Assembly: GCA_947252975.1 (NCBI GenBank)
Contig: CAMXWX010000002.1
Coordinates: forward strand, 1-64,000
From: an uncultured Gardnerella sp.
Lineage (GTDB): Bacteria; Actinomycetota; Actinomycetes; Actinomycetales; Bifidobacteriaceae
Length of the DNA: 64,000 bases
Direction of reading: 5' to 3'
The stretch's first letter is position 1. Each line of letters begins with the position of its first letter. The translations under genes were made by a program, and so were the position numbers. This document shows, one piece after another, positions 8,403-17,682 of this stretch. The notes beneath the pieces were generated by a model that was not told the DNA's origin, searched no databases, and worked only from the letters and a program-made list of their open reading frames with translations.

Positions 8403-10433
8403 ATGGATATAAAAGAATCAACAATCATACTTGTGCCTTATCCACAAAAATTAAAAATTACAGGAAATGACTCCATAACTCTTCCAGAGTCAAGCTATAT
8501 TAGTTTCAAAAATATTAAACCAGATACAAGAATTACTACTGCTGGAAAACAGTTATGCGTAGACTTAAAAAATCAATTTAATTTTGATTGGAATGTTAGC
8601 TACGGGGATGGCTATAAAAGCGCCATAAATGTATCAATAAACAAAGATCTTTGCGCACAAGAATATAAAATTTATACGTCATTAGCAAATAATCAACCAA
8701 GAACAAATCGTGCAATAATCACTGTAGAAGCTAAAGACATTCAGAGTATTTGTTTTGCAATACAAACTATAAGACAGTTAATTAAACAATTTGGAACAAG
8801 TATGCCTTTAATAGAAATTGAAGACTTTCCAAAAATACCAGTCAGAGCATACTCTTACGACGTTTCAAGAGGTAGAATACCTAAGCTTTCTTGGCTAAAG
8901 ATTTTGGTAGATCAATTGTGCTTATACAAATATAACCAACTACAGCTTTATGTTGAGCATACTATTGATTTAGAAAATACTATTGAATCGTGGATTAAGC
9001 ATACTCCACTTACATGCAGTGAAATTATTGAACTAGACGAATATTGCTACAACCGAGGAATTGAGCTTGTTCCTACTATGGCAACTTTTGGTCATATGTA
9101 CGAAGTTTTAAGAAGTACGTCTTATAAAAATCTTGGCGAATTCCCTAGCCAATCACAAAGGCCGTTTAGCTTTGTAGAAAGAATGCTGCATCACACATTT
9201 AATCCTGTAAACCCACAAACAATACCATTCATAAGTAAAAGAATTAAAGATTATGCAGCATTATTTAGATCAAATAAATTCAACATTGGTGCAGATGAAA
9301 CCTTTGATCTTGGCTGCGGAGAAAGCAAAGAAATTGCGCAAAAAGATGGCGTAGCAAACCTATATTCATCTTACGTTCAAAAATTATGCAATACGTTACA
9401 AGAAATAGGATCACAGCCAATAATGTATGCAGATATTGCATTAAAACATCCAAATATGTTATGCGCCATTCCAAAAAATGTTATTTTTGCAAACTGGAAT
9501 TATGCAGCAAACGTCACAGAAGATAGTGTTAAATTAATACGTAATCAAAACGCACAGCAATACGTATGCCCTGGAACACAAACATGGAATAGGCTAATAC
9601 CAGATTTTGATTGTGCAATTAGCAACATATCCAAAATGTGTAAATATGCTCACAAAAATAACGCTTGTGGATTATTACTCACAGACTGGGGAGATTATGG
9701 TCATATAAATGACCCAATTCTCTCTTTGCCTTATTTGATTATGACTGCTCAATACTCATGGGGATCTAGCAAGATAAGTAAAAACAATGTAGAACACGAT
9801 TTTGCAGATATCAATTCGCTAAATACCTTATTAAAAGATATAAGCAATATTCTTACCGATAATGTTTGCCCTCAATTATGCAATATTCTTCAAGAAGCAT
9901 CACACTCACAAGCATTTAGCTGGTCAGACGCGGTGCAGTTTAAAGAGCTTGATGATAATGGCGATTCAAACAAAGATGTTTTATTCTTATTAGGATTCAA
10001 AAAAGACATATCTCTAAAAGAAGCAAGAAAACAGTTTTTGACTGATAGAAATCAACAAATATTAAATGCAGAAAAATACAACAACACATTGTACAAATGC
10101 ATAAATGATCTTTATAAAACGTACTCTTGCTCCAAATGCTACACACTCAAAGAAAGAATAAATAAAGACTTTATAAACACAACAATTTTAAGTATTCAAG
10201 GCCAGCAAATACTTAATAGCCTTGGATTGTATATTCTTAACGCAAGCGCAGAATATTCAAATAGCAGCAATAAAATAAGCAAAGACCAAGTAGCTTACTT
10301 TGTACAGACTATAAACAATTGGTTTATTCAATATGCAAATAGGTGGAATTCTATAGGAAAATCTGCAGACTTGTACAGGATTCGACCAGTTTTTGATTGG
10401 CACATAGATTGGCTACTAAAAAATGCCAATTAA
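8403..10433 (+). CDS. Beta-N-acetylhexosaminidase, GH20 family, cytoplasmic
   Basis: A 676-residue glycoside hydrolase. An N-terminal GH20b-like domain starts at ILVPYPQKLK, followed by the barrel: DVSRGRIPKLSWLK (about 155-168), LVPTMATFGHMYEVL (about 222-236) and the catalytic Asp-Glu pair in NIGADETFDLGCGESK (about 297-312), then LLTDWGDYGH. GH20 enzymes use substrate-assisted catalysis on terminal beta-GlcNAc or GalNAc. No signal peptide is present, so it should act on imported oligosaccharides. It follows the ROK repressor by 99 bases on the same strand and likely shares its control. Confidence 0.88.
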   Translation: MDIKESTIILVPYPQKLKITGNDSITLPESSYISFKNIKPDTRITTAGKQLCVDLKNQFNFDWNVSYGDGYKSAINVSINKDLCAQEYKIYTSLANNQPRTNRAIITVEAKDIQSICFAIQTIRQLIKQFGTSMPLIEIEDFPKIPVRAYSYDVSRGRIPKLSWLKILVDQLCLYKYNQLQLYVEHTIDLENTIESWIKHTPLTCSEIIELDEYCYNRGIELVPTMATFGHMYEVLRSTSYKNLGEFPSQSQRPFSFVERMLHHTFNPVNPQTIPFISKRIKDYAALFRSNKFNIGADETFDLGCGESKEIAQKDGVANLYSSYVQKLCNTLQEIGSQPIMYADIALKHPNMLCAIPKNVIFANWNYAANVTEDSVKLIRNQNAQQYVCPGTQTWNRLIPDFDCAISNISKMCKYAHKNNACGLLLTDWGDYGHINDPILSLPYLIMTAQYSWGSSKISKNNVEHDFADINSLNTLLKDISNILTDNVCPQLCNILQEASHSQAFSWSDAVQFKELDDNGDSNKDVLFLLGFKKDISLKEARKQFLTDRNQQILNAEKYNNTLYKCINDLYKTYSCSKCYTLKERINKDFINTTILSIQGQQILNSLGLYILNASAEYSNSSNKISKDQVAYFVQTINNWFIQYANRWNSIGKSADLYRIRPVFDWHIDWLLKNAN

Positions 10434-10517
10434 ATATATTACTTTTATTACTTTTTATTACTATTTATTATCCGATGACTATTTTATGAAAATTATAAAT
10501 ATAAGATGAAGGCTTTT

Positions 10518-11702
10518 ATGAATAACACAAACTTCTCAATCAACGAACAAGCAATTCTAGACTCTGGATTAAAAATATCCAACATATTCGATGTAAAACA
10601 TAGAGTTTTAGGAAGATATAATCATGTAAAAAATCCTTGTGGAAGCAAAAAATACTATTCAACTTATTGGACTGGAAGCGGCGTTGAATTTTTGTATTCA
10701 GGAAACTCACTAAAAGTTGTAATTGAGTCATCTTACACACAATATGAACCTTGGGTAAGCGTAGACATAGATGGGTGCCAAATAAGCAAACAAGCACTTA
10801 ACAATGGCGTTAACTTAATTCAATTGTCTAACGATTTAGAAGATAATAAATATCATAAAATACGTTTGCTAAAAGAAACACAGTTTATGCACGAAGACCC
10901 GACTCAAACTTTTGTTATAGAAAAAGTCATATATGATGGAACTTTTAGGAATCCAGAAAAACCATCTTTAACTCTTGAATTTATAGGAGACAGTATAACA
11001 AGCGCAGAAGGAGCATGCGCGAATGCGAGTATACAGAAATATTGCTCTGCCATTTTTAGCGCTTGGAATGGATACCCTAGAATAGTGTCAGACGCATTAA
11101 ATGCAGATTTTAGCGTAATATCTCAAGCAGGCTGGGGAATAGTTTGCAACTGCGAAAATAATCCTAATTGCACATTAACAAATATATACTCAAAAATTTG
11201 TAAACCTGCTCAAGGGAGAAACATTGAATTTGGTTGCAACGATAGCTATAAACCAGTAATCAACACTGATTTTATTGTTATAAATCTTGGAACAAACGAC
11301 GCCACAGCTTGCCTTGCAAACGAGTGGGAAGACCCGAAAACGCATAAAAAATTCAAGTTAAGTTTAGATAAAAATGCTCTAAACTCAAGTGAAAATGACT
11401 TCTTAGATAATGAGTCTGCAAAGATAGTTAAAAACGGCGTAAATAACCTATTAGAAACAGTTAGAAATATTAACCCAGACTCAACCATAATTTGGTGCTA
11501 TGGGATGCTTGGAAATAGGCTGGAGAATCTTATTAAACAATCCATTAATGATTTCTGCAATAAAACGAGCGACAAGAAAATATTCTATATTGAATTACAA
11601 AATACTAGCGATAATAATCTTGGCGCATGCAGTCACCCTGGAAAAATAGCACATAAAAATGCTGCGCAAATCTTAATTAATAAAATAAGACAGTTGATGT
11701 AA
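10518..11702 (+). CDS. SGNH/GDSL esterase, CE2-like acetylesterase
   Basis: A 394-residue protein with the two-part layout of CE2 carbohydrate esterases: an N-terminal beta-sandwich (about 1-140) and a C-terminal SGNH hydrolase domain. Catalytic blocks are LEFIGDSITSAEG (Ser near 154), VINLGTNDA, and CSHPGKIAHKNAAQ (His near 375). It likely removes O-acetyl groups from sugars. The ATG at 10518 is chosen over one at 10506 because GAAGG lies six bases upstream. No signal peptide, so it probably acts in the cytoplasm with the GH20 enzyme. Confidence 0.82.
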   Translation: MNNTNFSINEQAILDSGLKISNIFDVKHRVLGRYNHVKNPCGSKKYYSTYWTGSGVEFLYSGNSLKVVIESSYTQYEPWVSVDIDGCQISKQALNNGVNLIQLSNDLEDNKYHKIRLLKETQFMHEDPTQTFVIEKVIYDGTFRNPEKPSLTLEFIGDSITSAEGACANASIQKYCSAIFSAWNGYPRIVSDALNADFSVISQAGWGIVCNCENNPNCTLTNIYSKICKPAQGRNIEFGCNDSYKPVINTDFIVINLGTNDATACLANEWEDPKTHKKFKLSLDKNALNSSENDFLDNESAKIVKNGVNNLLETVRNINPDSTIIWCYGMLGNRLENLIKQSINDFCNKTSDKKIFYIELQNTSDNNLGACSHPGKIAHKNAAQILINKIRQLM

Positions 11703-11742
11703 AGGATGACAATCAAAAAAGAAAGTATGCATTACACAAAAC

Positions 11743-11793
11743 TGTAGTGCGATTGTACCGAATTTCGGTGTTTTTTAATACAAACACACTACA
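11743..11793. repeat. 51-bp palindromic intergenic repeat, copy A
   Basis: The ends are inverted repeats matching at 13 of 15 positions (tgtagtgcgattgta at the left, tacaaacacactaca at the right), with an inner imperfect palindrome ccgaatttcgg. The same element recurs at 23768-23814 and, in opposite orientation, at 25673-25723. It lies in the 343-bp convergent spacer after the esterase gene. A second motif ttgtagttataatcagcg at about 11857-11874 also recurs near the second copy (23718). Confidence 0.75.
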
Positions 11794-11887
11794 TAAGTAG
11801 CGCAAGGCAGGTCGTAGCGTAAACGCACTACATGAAACCGCAAATCTTCCGCATTTTGTAGTTATAATCAGCGTGTTCAACAACAAA

Positions 11888-11924
11888 ATAAAAGCCGCAA
11901 CGAAAAATCCACTGCGGCTTTTAT
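11888..11924. terminator. Bidirectional intrinsic terminator
   Basis: A perfect 12-bp stem (ataaaagccgca, 11888-11899; tgcggcttttat, 11913-11924) with a 13-base loop and T-rich arms on both strands. It sits between the convergent esterase and MFS genes and can serve both. Confidence 0.8.
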
Positions 11925-12018
11925 TGCTTATAAACCTTTCTAAAATTTTCAACAATGCCTAATACTCTGCAATTTAACAATTACAGTTAAATACGGCAAT
12001 AAATAATTTATTTACTAA

Positions 12019-12043
12019 AATACCTGACTACAATACCTGACTC
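12019..12043. repeat. Two 13-bp tandem units beside the MFS stop codon
   Basis: aatacctgactac and aatacctgactct lie head to tail, ending three bases before the stop codon (12046-12048, minus) of the MFS gene. Confidence 0.7.
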
Positions 12044-12045
12044 TA

Positions 12046-13491
12046 CTACGCCTCATCTTTCTCAACGTGCGAATGGCTATAAATCATCTTCATAGAGAAG
12101 ATGAAAATAACCATAGCTGCAAGAACGATAATTCCGCCTATCATAAACACGTTTGCATATGTGGAAGCAAGGCCGCTTGCTGTTCCAAACATAGATCCTC
12201 CGCTCATCGAGCCATTGGCCATAAGCTGTCCGAATAAAGATACACCAATCGAACCAGTAATAGCTTGAAGCAAATCATTAAATCCTAAAGCTCTACCAGA
12301 TTCTTCAGGTTCTACTGTCAAAGTTGCAGTATCAACAATTGGCTGGTAGAAGAACGAAGTGCCAAAGTAGTAGATGCACGGAGCAACAGCAAGCGCCCAA
12401 ACCTGGCCTGCAGGAATCAAAATAGCTATTGCAATCAAGCCGCATCCCATGCACGCAAGAGCAAGAATTACCGAAGCTTTGCGTCCAATCTTTTGAATAA
12501 TAGGACCAGCAACAAATCCCATAATCGCAGCTAAAATGATTGACCAAACAAGCCAATTAGACACTTGGGAAGAATCAATCTTATAAACATTTAATCCAAT
12601 AGCATTGCATCCTGCATTCAAAGTGTAGCTAAAGAAGTATCCAACAAAGATTACAACCATAGTCATTGCAAATGCTGGATTTGTAAGCATCTTAGGTGTA
12701 ATGAATGGGTTCTTAGCCTTATTTATATAAACAACAAATGCGATTAACGTCACCACGCAAGCAGCAAGCCAGAAATAATTCATATCTGTAAAGAACATAG
12801 TTACAGATGCTGCAAATAGACCTATAAGCGCAAAGCCAATAACATCAATCCTTGCGCCCTTGCAATGTTCATCTGGCAGATTCCTACGCAATACTGGCAG
12901 CAAGAACACTGCCAACACGCCAATGCCAAACAGAATTCTCCAATCAACTAAGGTCATATATCCCGCAAGGAATACACCCAAAGCGGCAGCAGCACGGAAT
13001 ACTGCAACAAATATTCCGTACCAAATAACTCGCTTCTCCTTTTCTACATACTTAGAAACCAGCACCAAGAATATAGAGCCAGAAACTTGCCATCCAGCAG
13101 ATTGTAAAATCCTAGCAATAATTACAATCCAAATATTAAGATGACCAAAGCATCCAAGAACCGATGCAGCAACAAACACAACAGTTCCTAATGTCATCAT
13201 TTTCTTTAGCGACACAAAATCACCAAGCGAACCATAAATAACGCACACAATACCCAAGACAATTCCTGGCAAAGACGTGATTAATGGAGCAAGGTTTGCT
13301 TGTTTTAGCTGGTCTCCAATATTTACGTAAATCATTCCAAAAGCCTGCTGCTGCAAGACGCCAAGAGTAAAAATAGCGAGCACAACAGGAATTGCAACTT
13401 TTGCCATTTTATTCATTTTTGCGAACTCTTCAGTTCCCTCTTCAGGAACTGGAATGCCATTAGTTCGCTCACTGACTTCAACTTTAGTCAT
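12046..13491 (-). CDS. Major facilitator superfamily transporter
   Basis: A 481-residue integral membrane protein with about 12-14 hydrophobic segments from residue 30 to 470. The early loop LGDFVSLKKMMTLG and ARILQSAGWQ in the next helices fit the multidrug-exporter part of the superfamily. The C-terminus (HSHVEKDEA) is charged and cytoplasmic. The start follows AAAGGAATAGCC. It stands alone, between the glycan locus and the ECF operon. Substrate unknown; it could export a drug or a metabolite of either neighbour. Confidence 0.85.
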   Translation of the reverse strand: MTKVEVSERTNGIPVPEEGTEEFAKMNKMAKVAIPVVLAIFTLGVLQQQAFGMIYVNIGDQLKQANLAPLITSLPGIVLGIVCVIYGSLGDFVSLKKMMTLGTVVFVAASVLGCFGHLNIWIVIIARILQSAGWQVSGSIFLVLVSKYVEKEKRVIWYGIFVAVFRAAAALGVFLAGYMTLVDWRILFGIGVLAVFLLPVLRRNLPDEHCKGARIDVIGFALIGLFAASVTMFFTDMNYFWLAACVVTLIAFVVYINKAKNPFITPKMLTNPAFAMTMVVIFVGYFFSYTLNAGCNAIGLNVYKIDSSQVSNWLVWSIILAAIMGFVAGPIIQKIGRKASVILALACMGCGLIAIAILIPAGQVWALAVAPCIYYFGTSFFYQPIVDTATLTVEPEESGRALGFNDLLQAITGSIGVSLFGQLMANGSMSGGSMFGTASGLASTYANVFMIGGIIVLAAMVIFIFSMKMIYSHSHVEKDEA

Positions 13492-13581
13492 GGCTATTCC
13501 TTTCTTCTATTCTTCCAATTAAATGGAATATTTTTACCACGCCTATATTTTTGACGCAGCATCGCTGGCACAAATCTTCAT

Positions 13582-13595
13582 TTGACTTATGTCAA
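13582..13595. promoter_or_regulatory. Operator-like inverted repeat upstream of the MFS gene
   Basis: TTGAC-TTAT-GTCAA, a 5-bp perfect inverted repeat with a 4-base centre, lies about 90 bases upstream of the MFS start and between it and the alcohol dehydrogenase stop. Its size suits a dimeric regulator, but no partner is evident. Confidence 0.35.
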
Positions 13596-13651
13596 CAACA
13601 TTTACTTATAAATCAGCTAAATCAGCAATAACCCACTAAAAAACGAATTTT

Positions 13652-14857
13652 CTAACAGATTTCCCTATGCATAGAAAGCTGATATATTTTTTTACAATCA
13701 TCTGGATTTAGCCTTGCAACAGAACCTATAGAATTATCTTCACCAAAGAACTCAATTTGACTCAGCATCTTATCGATTCCATCTTTCGGCAAACCCGCAT
13801 CTTCAAAACTCGTAGGCATACCTAAGGATTTGAAAAACTTTTCAGTTTCCAAAATTCCCTTATTTGCTAAATAAGATTCACTATCTACAGTGCTAACATT
13901 TGCTTCAGTAGAAATGCCAAACACTTCTTTTGCGTATCTAGCAAATCTCTTAGCATTCTTGCTAGAAGCAACCTTCATCCATGAACACATGATTATAGAT
14001 AATGTTGCACCATGAGGAGTGTTATATAGAGCACTAATCTCATTCGCTAACGTATGCGTAGACCAATCTTCATTGCGACCAATACTAAAAGTATTATTCT
14101 GAGCAATTGTTGAAATCCACATAATCTGCGCACGCAAATCATAGTTTTCCAGATTTTCCAAACAGCGCGGACCTATGGAAATTAGAGTGCGCAAAACACC
14201 TTCACACATGGAATCCACTACCCCAAAATCGTTATCATCGCTAAAATATCTTTCGCAAATATGACTAAACATGTCTACTATTCCGCATGCTGTTGGATAT
14301 GCTGGAACGCTAAGAGTTAGTTCTGGATTCATAAAAGCAACAACAGGTCTGACTATTGTATTAGATATAAGCAGCTTAAGATGCTCAGAGTCATTATTTA
14401 TAACCACTACTTTGCTTGATTCACTACCCGACGCAGGCAAAGTAAGCACAGAAAACACTGGCAAACTAGACTTTACTTTCTCAAACCCAGTAAAATAATC
14501 CCATACATCACAATTACCAGCAGCTCCAATACCTATAGCTTTAGAAGAATCAATTACCGAACCACCTCCAATTGCAACGATGCCATCAATGCAATTATTT
14601 TTTACAACTTCAATACCTTTTCTAACTAGCGATAGCTTAGGATTTGGCTCAACTCCACCAAGATCAACAAAATCAATATTGTATTTATGCAAACTATTTT
14701 TAATATCAAAAAGAATATGTGAAAGGTATTCTCCCCCATCATAATGAAGAAGAACCTTGGATATACCTCTATCTTTTAATTCTTTTCCAACTTTACATTG
14801 AGCATTCCTGCCAAACACAAACTTAGTTCCAATGCAAAGATCAAAATTATTAATCAT
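13652..14857 (-). CDS. Iron-containing alcohol dehydrogenase (BDH/YqhD-like)
   Basis: A 401-residue NAD(P)-dependent dehydrogenase of the iron-activated family. The nucleotide motif is GGGSVIDSSKAIGIG (about 95-109), followed by WDYFTG as in butanol-dehydrogenase-like members. Metal ligands appear in FSHICERYF (about 203-211) and HTLANEISALYNTPHGATLS (about 262-281). GGAGG precedes the ATG by ten bases, within the end of the HAD gene; the gap to that gene is two bases. As last gene of the ECF operon it may reduce an aldehyde arising from the imported compound, which is inference. Confidence 0.88.
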   Translation of the reverse strand: MINNFDLCIGTKFVFGRNAQCKVGKELKDRGISKVLLHYDGGEYLSHILFDIKNSLHKYNIDFVDLGGVEPNPKLSLVRKGIEVVKNNCIDGIVAIGGGSVIDSSKAIGIGAAGNCDVWDYFTGFEKVKSSLPVFSVLTLPASGSESSKVVVINNDSEHLKLLISNTIVRPVVAFMNPELTLSVPAYPTACGIVDMFSHICERYFSDDNDFGVVDSMCEGVLRTLISIGPRCLENLENYDLRAQIMWISTIAQNNTFSIGRNEDWSTHTLANEISALYNTPHGATLSIIMCSWMKVASSKNAKRFARYAKEVFGISTEANVSTVDSESYLANKGILETEKFFKSLGMPTSFEDAGLPKDGIDKMLSQIEFFGEDNSIGSVARLNPDDCKKIYQLSMHREIC

Positions 14858-14859
14858 GA

Positions 14860-15573
14860 TTACTGAACCTCCAGCAAAGAGTTTCTTTCTTCATTTGCAA
14901 TATAAGAAGAAAATAGAACTGAAGAAATGTCATTTACGCAATTAGCTAAATACTTTGGCCTGGCCAACTTCAATGCAGAGATTTCACCGTCTCCATAAGA
15001 TACAGCAATACAATCAACACAATTTTCTCTAGAAGACTCAACGTCGCTATAGGAATCTCCAATATATACACAATCAAAAGGGCTAATATTATATTTACTA
15101 ATCATTAAAGAAATCATTTCTTTCTTGCTCATATAAACTTTCGATTCAGAATACAAAGAATCTGGAGAAATCCAACTGTCGAATAGCTCAATCCATTTTT
15201 TTATATTCAAAATCTTTTCCAATGCATCCAATGGCTTATTCGTAACTATTGCATTTATTACTCCGCATTTTTTAAGTTTCAAAATAAGCCGAGCAATGCC
15301 CGCATACATGTGCGTACTATGAAAATTATTTAAATTCCTATAATGATTACTAATATCTGAATCAAATTTTTTATAAAATTCAAATCCAGGATATGGGATG
15401 AGGCACTTAAATATTTCTAATGTTGACTTACTCAAATTAGAACTATTAGATATAAATCCTTCAGGAAGCTTAGACCCACAAGCACATGCGGCATAGTTTA
15501 TGGAACGCCACACGTCTTCGCTTGTACTGGCTATGGTTCCATCAAAATCCCAAAGGATTAATTTATACCTCAC
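14860..15573 (-). CDS. HAD-superfamily phosphatase (phosphoglycolate phosphatase-like)
   Basis: A 237-residue HAD hydrolase. Motif I is WDFDGTIAS (residues 8-16), motif II is AIVTNKP (about 109), and motif IV is FDCVYIGDSYSDVESS (about 166-181). The cap is helical, as in PGP-like enzymes. It removes phosphate from a small metabolite, possibly a sugar phosphate made by the PfkB kinase upstream. The start is a GTG preceded by AAAGGG. It belongs to the same leftward operon, 80 bases after the nucleoside hydrolase. Confidence 0.85.
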   Translation of the reverse strand: MRYKLILWDFDGTIASTSEDVWRSINYAACACGSKLPEGFISNSSNLSKSTLEIFKCLIPYPGFEFYKKFDSDISNHYRNLNNFHSTHMYAGIARLILKLKKCGVINAIVTNKPLDALEKILNIKKWIELFDSWISPDSLYSESKVYMSKKEMISLMISKYNISPFDCVYIGDSYSDVESSRENCVDCIAVSYGDGEISALKLARPKYLANCVNDISSVLFSSYIANEERNSLLEVQ

Positions 15574-15653
15574 CCCAAGCCCTTTCTTTATAGATTGTTA
15601 ATAATGAACAATATTTATAAATAGCGTTTCTTAATACTGTTTCTAAAACTAAA

Positions 15654-16637
15654 TTAGTTATAACTTTCAAGAGTCTTGTAAAGCATATCTACAAATCCAG
15701 GGAAATCTAGCTCAAGAGCTGCTTCTGCGTTAGGTTCCTTACCTCTTGGCTCCATAGTTGGAGTACGCTCTAAATCAACAGCTGGATTTTCGCCACGTAG
15801 ATGTCTGTAATCACATACAGTCATTCCTCTTGTTAGCTTTCCATCAAGCTCAACGTCAATATGCATTGGCACAGACTTAATAAGTTCAGGGAAAGCAATC
15901 CATGTTACAGCACAAGCATCATGCATTGTTGCGCCTGTTAGATTTGTTTCTTCAGCACATGTTCCTATAAAGAATTCAGTTAAATCAGCAGCTAACATTG
16001 CTGCTTTTGTTCCAATTTGCCTAAATTTAGCAACATGCTCTGCTTTAAGATCGCATTGACGAGTTAAATTAATTCCAGTCATTTTTACATGAATTCCAGA
16101 ATTAAACACTCTAGATGCTGCTTCTGGATCAACAAAAATATTGAATTCTGCCGATGGAGTCCAATTTCCAAAAGTAACAGACCCACCCATGATGCATATT
16201 TCTTTGACTCTATCAACAATTCTAGGTTCTCTATTTATTGCAGATGCTATGTTTGTTAACGGACCTGTAGCTATAAGAGTTACATCATCCGTGCTCATAA
16301 CTGTGTCAACAATAAAATCTACAGCATGCTTATTCTGTGGCGTATGAACAGGATCTGGAAGAACTGGACCATCTAGACCAGTAACACCATGGAATTGAGG
16401 CGCAGTAACAAGAGGCGCAACCATAGGACAGCTATGCCCAGGGTAAACACCAATATTATCTGCCTCGCCTAAAACTTCAAGAATTTTAATTGCATTAGTC
16501 GTCACATTTTCTAATGGACTATTGCCGCCAATTGTTGTAATTCCTAGAACATTAAGATGCTTAACCGCAATCATTATTCCAAATGCATCATCATGACCTG
16601 GATCACAATCCAAAATTACTTTCTTTTTATTACTCAT
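15654..16637 (-). CDS. Inosine/uridine-preferring nucleoside hydrolase
   Basis: A 327-residue IunH-family enzyme that splits the N-glycosidic bond of ribonucleosides to base and ribose. The N-terminal calcium site DCDPGHDDA is at residues 9-17; LIATGPLTNIA, EFNIFVDPEAA and the late MHDACAVTW block are all characteristic. I use the internal ATG at 16637 (AAGGAAG nine bases upstream), which gives the usual length and places the DCDPG motif near the N-terminus. Its presence makes a nucleoside the likely cargo of the ECF transporter in the same operon. Confidence 0.92.
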   Translation of the reverse strand: MSNKKKVILDCDPGHDDAFGIMIAVKHLNVLGITTIGGNSPLENVTTNAIKILEVLGEADNIGVYPGHSCPMVAPLVTAPQFHGVTGLDGPVLPDPVHTPQNKHAVDFIVDTVMSTDDVTLIATGPLTNIASAINREPRIVDRVKEICIMGGSVTFGNWTPSAEFNIFVDPEAASRVFNSGIHVKMTGINLTRQCDLKAEHVAKFRQIGTKAAMLAADLTEFFIGTCAEETNLTGATMHDACAVTWIAFPELIKSVPMHIDVELDGKLTRGMTVCDYRHLRGENPAVDLERTPTMEPRGKEPNAEAALELDFPGFVDMLYKTLESYN

Positions 16638-16713
16638 TATTAATGACTTCCTTATCATATTGTTTGGTAACTTATTATTTATTGCATTATTTATTAATCA
16701 ATAACCTCAATTG

Positions 16714-17682
16714 TTATTTGAAAGTTTTTACATCATAATGCAACAAAAATTCATTAATTTGATTGATATTAGGAGAATTCCTAGCACCTTTATGCGCTAC
16801 TGAATACGCAGCAACAGCATTCCCATACAGTAAGGATCGTTCAATATTAGAACAATCCAACATAGATTTTATGTAACCAGCGTTATAAATATCGCCAGCA
16901 CCTATAGTATCTACAACATCAACATTGAACGGTGGAGCAGATATAACGCTACTATTCTTAAATCCTATAGAGCCGTTTGCACCATCTCTTGCAACAACTG
17001 TACGTCCGTTAACAGATAAATCTTTTGCATTATTTTCCCATGTATCATCTCCTAAATAAGAAAACTCGTCTGGACCAGAACCTAATAAATGAGTTACATA
17101 TGGCATTATTCCCATCAAAGCATCATAAAAATCAGGATTTAATACGCCATTATCAACTCGTAAATTCAAATCGAATGAAGTAGGAATTCCGAGATTATAA
17201 GCCTCTCTAAATATGCGCGTAATGGAATCTCTTGCAGAAGTGTTATACACAAGGCACATACCAGAAGAATGAATCCAATCAGAGTTTCTAACAGCATTCA
17301 TAATGCGATCATCAAGATCTAGCACCTTAAAGGATTGGCTCTCTCTTGGCCAACCCCACAAATACCTTTCACCAAACTCATCTACAAACGCAAACACTCC
17401 AACGGTATTTAACTCAGCATGCGTGCGCAAATAGGTTGTGTCAACGCCTTCCTTAGCAAAATCATCTAAAACAAAACGACCATATTGGTCATTCCCTATA
17501 GAACCAACAAAAGATGTATTAACTGCTAATCTAGAAAGCGCAACAGCAGTATTGGCAGAAGTACCTCCACCTTGAATAGATACATCAGGATACTTAACAA
17601 TAGTTCTTTGCTCATTCAAAAATCGCGGATAAGGAACTATAATATCTACATTTGCATCGCCAACAACAATAACATTATGCAT
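16714..17682 (-). CDS. PfkB-family (ribokinase-like) carbohydrate kinase
   Basis: A 322-residue kinase. The N-terminal GDANVDIIV and GGGTSANTAVALSRLA blocks and the C-terminal catalytic DTIGAGDIYNAGYIKSML motif (Asp near 259) are intact. It likely phosphorylates ribose or another pentose, or a nucleoside, delivered by the nucleoside hydrolase. The ATG overlaps the end of the TrpF-like gene by eight bases, showing translational coupling. RbsK is the closest functional guess, but the family covers many sugars and nucleosides. Confidence 0.9.
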   Translation of the reverse strand: MHNVIVVGDANVDIIVPYPRFLNEQRTIVKYPDVSIQGGGTSANTAVALSRLAVNTSFVGSIGNDQYGRFVLDDFAKEGVDTTYLRTHAELNTVGVFAFVDEFGERYLWGWPRESQSFKVLDLDDRIMNAVRNSDWIHSSGMCLVYNTSARDSITRIFREAYNLGIPTSFDLNLRVDNGVLNPDFYDALMGIMPYVTHLLGSGPDEFSYLGDDTWENNAKDLSVNGRTVVARDGANGSIGFKNSSVISAPPFNVDVVDTIGAGDIYNAGYIKSMLDCSNIERSLLYGNAVAAYSVAHKGARNSPNINQINEFLLHYDVKTFK

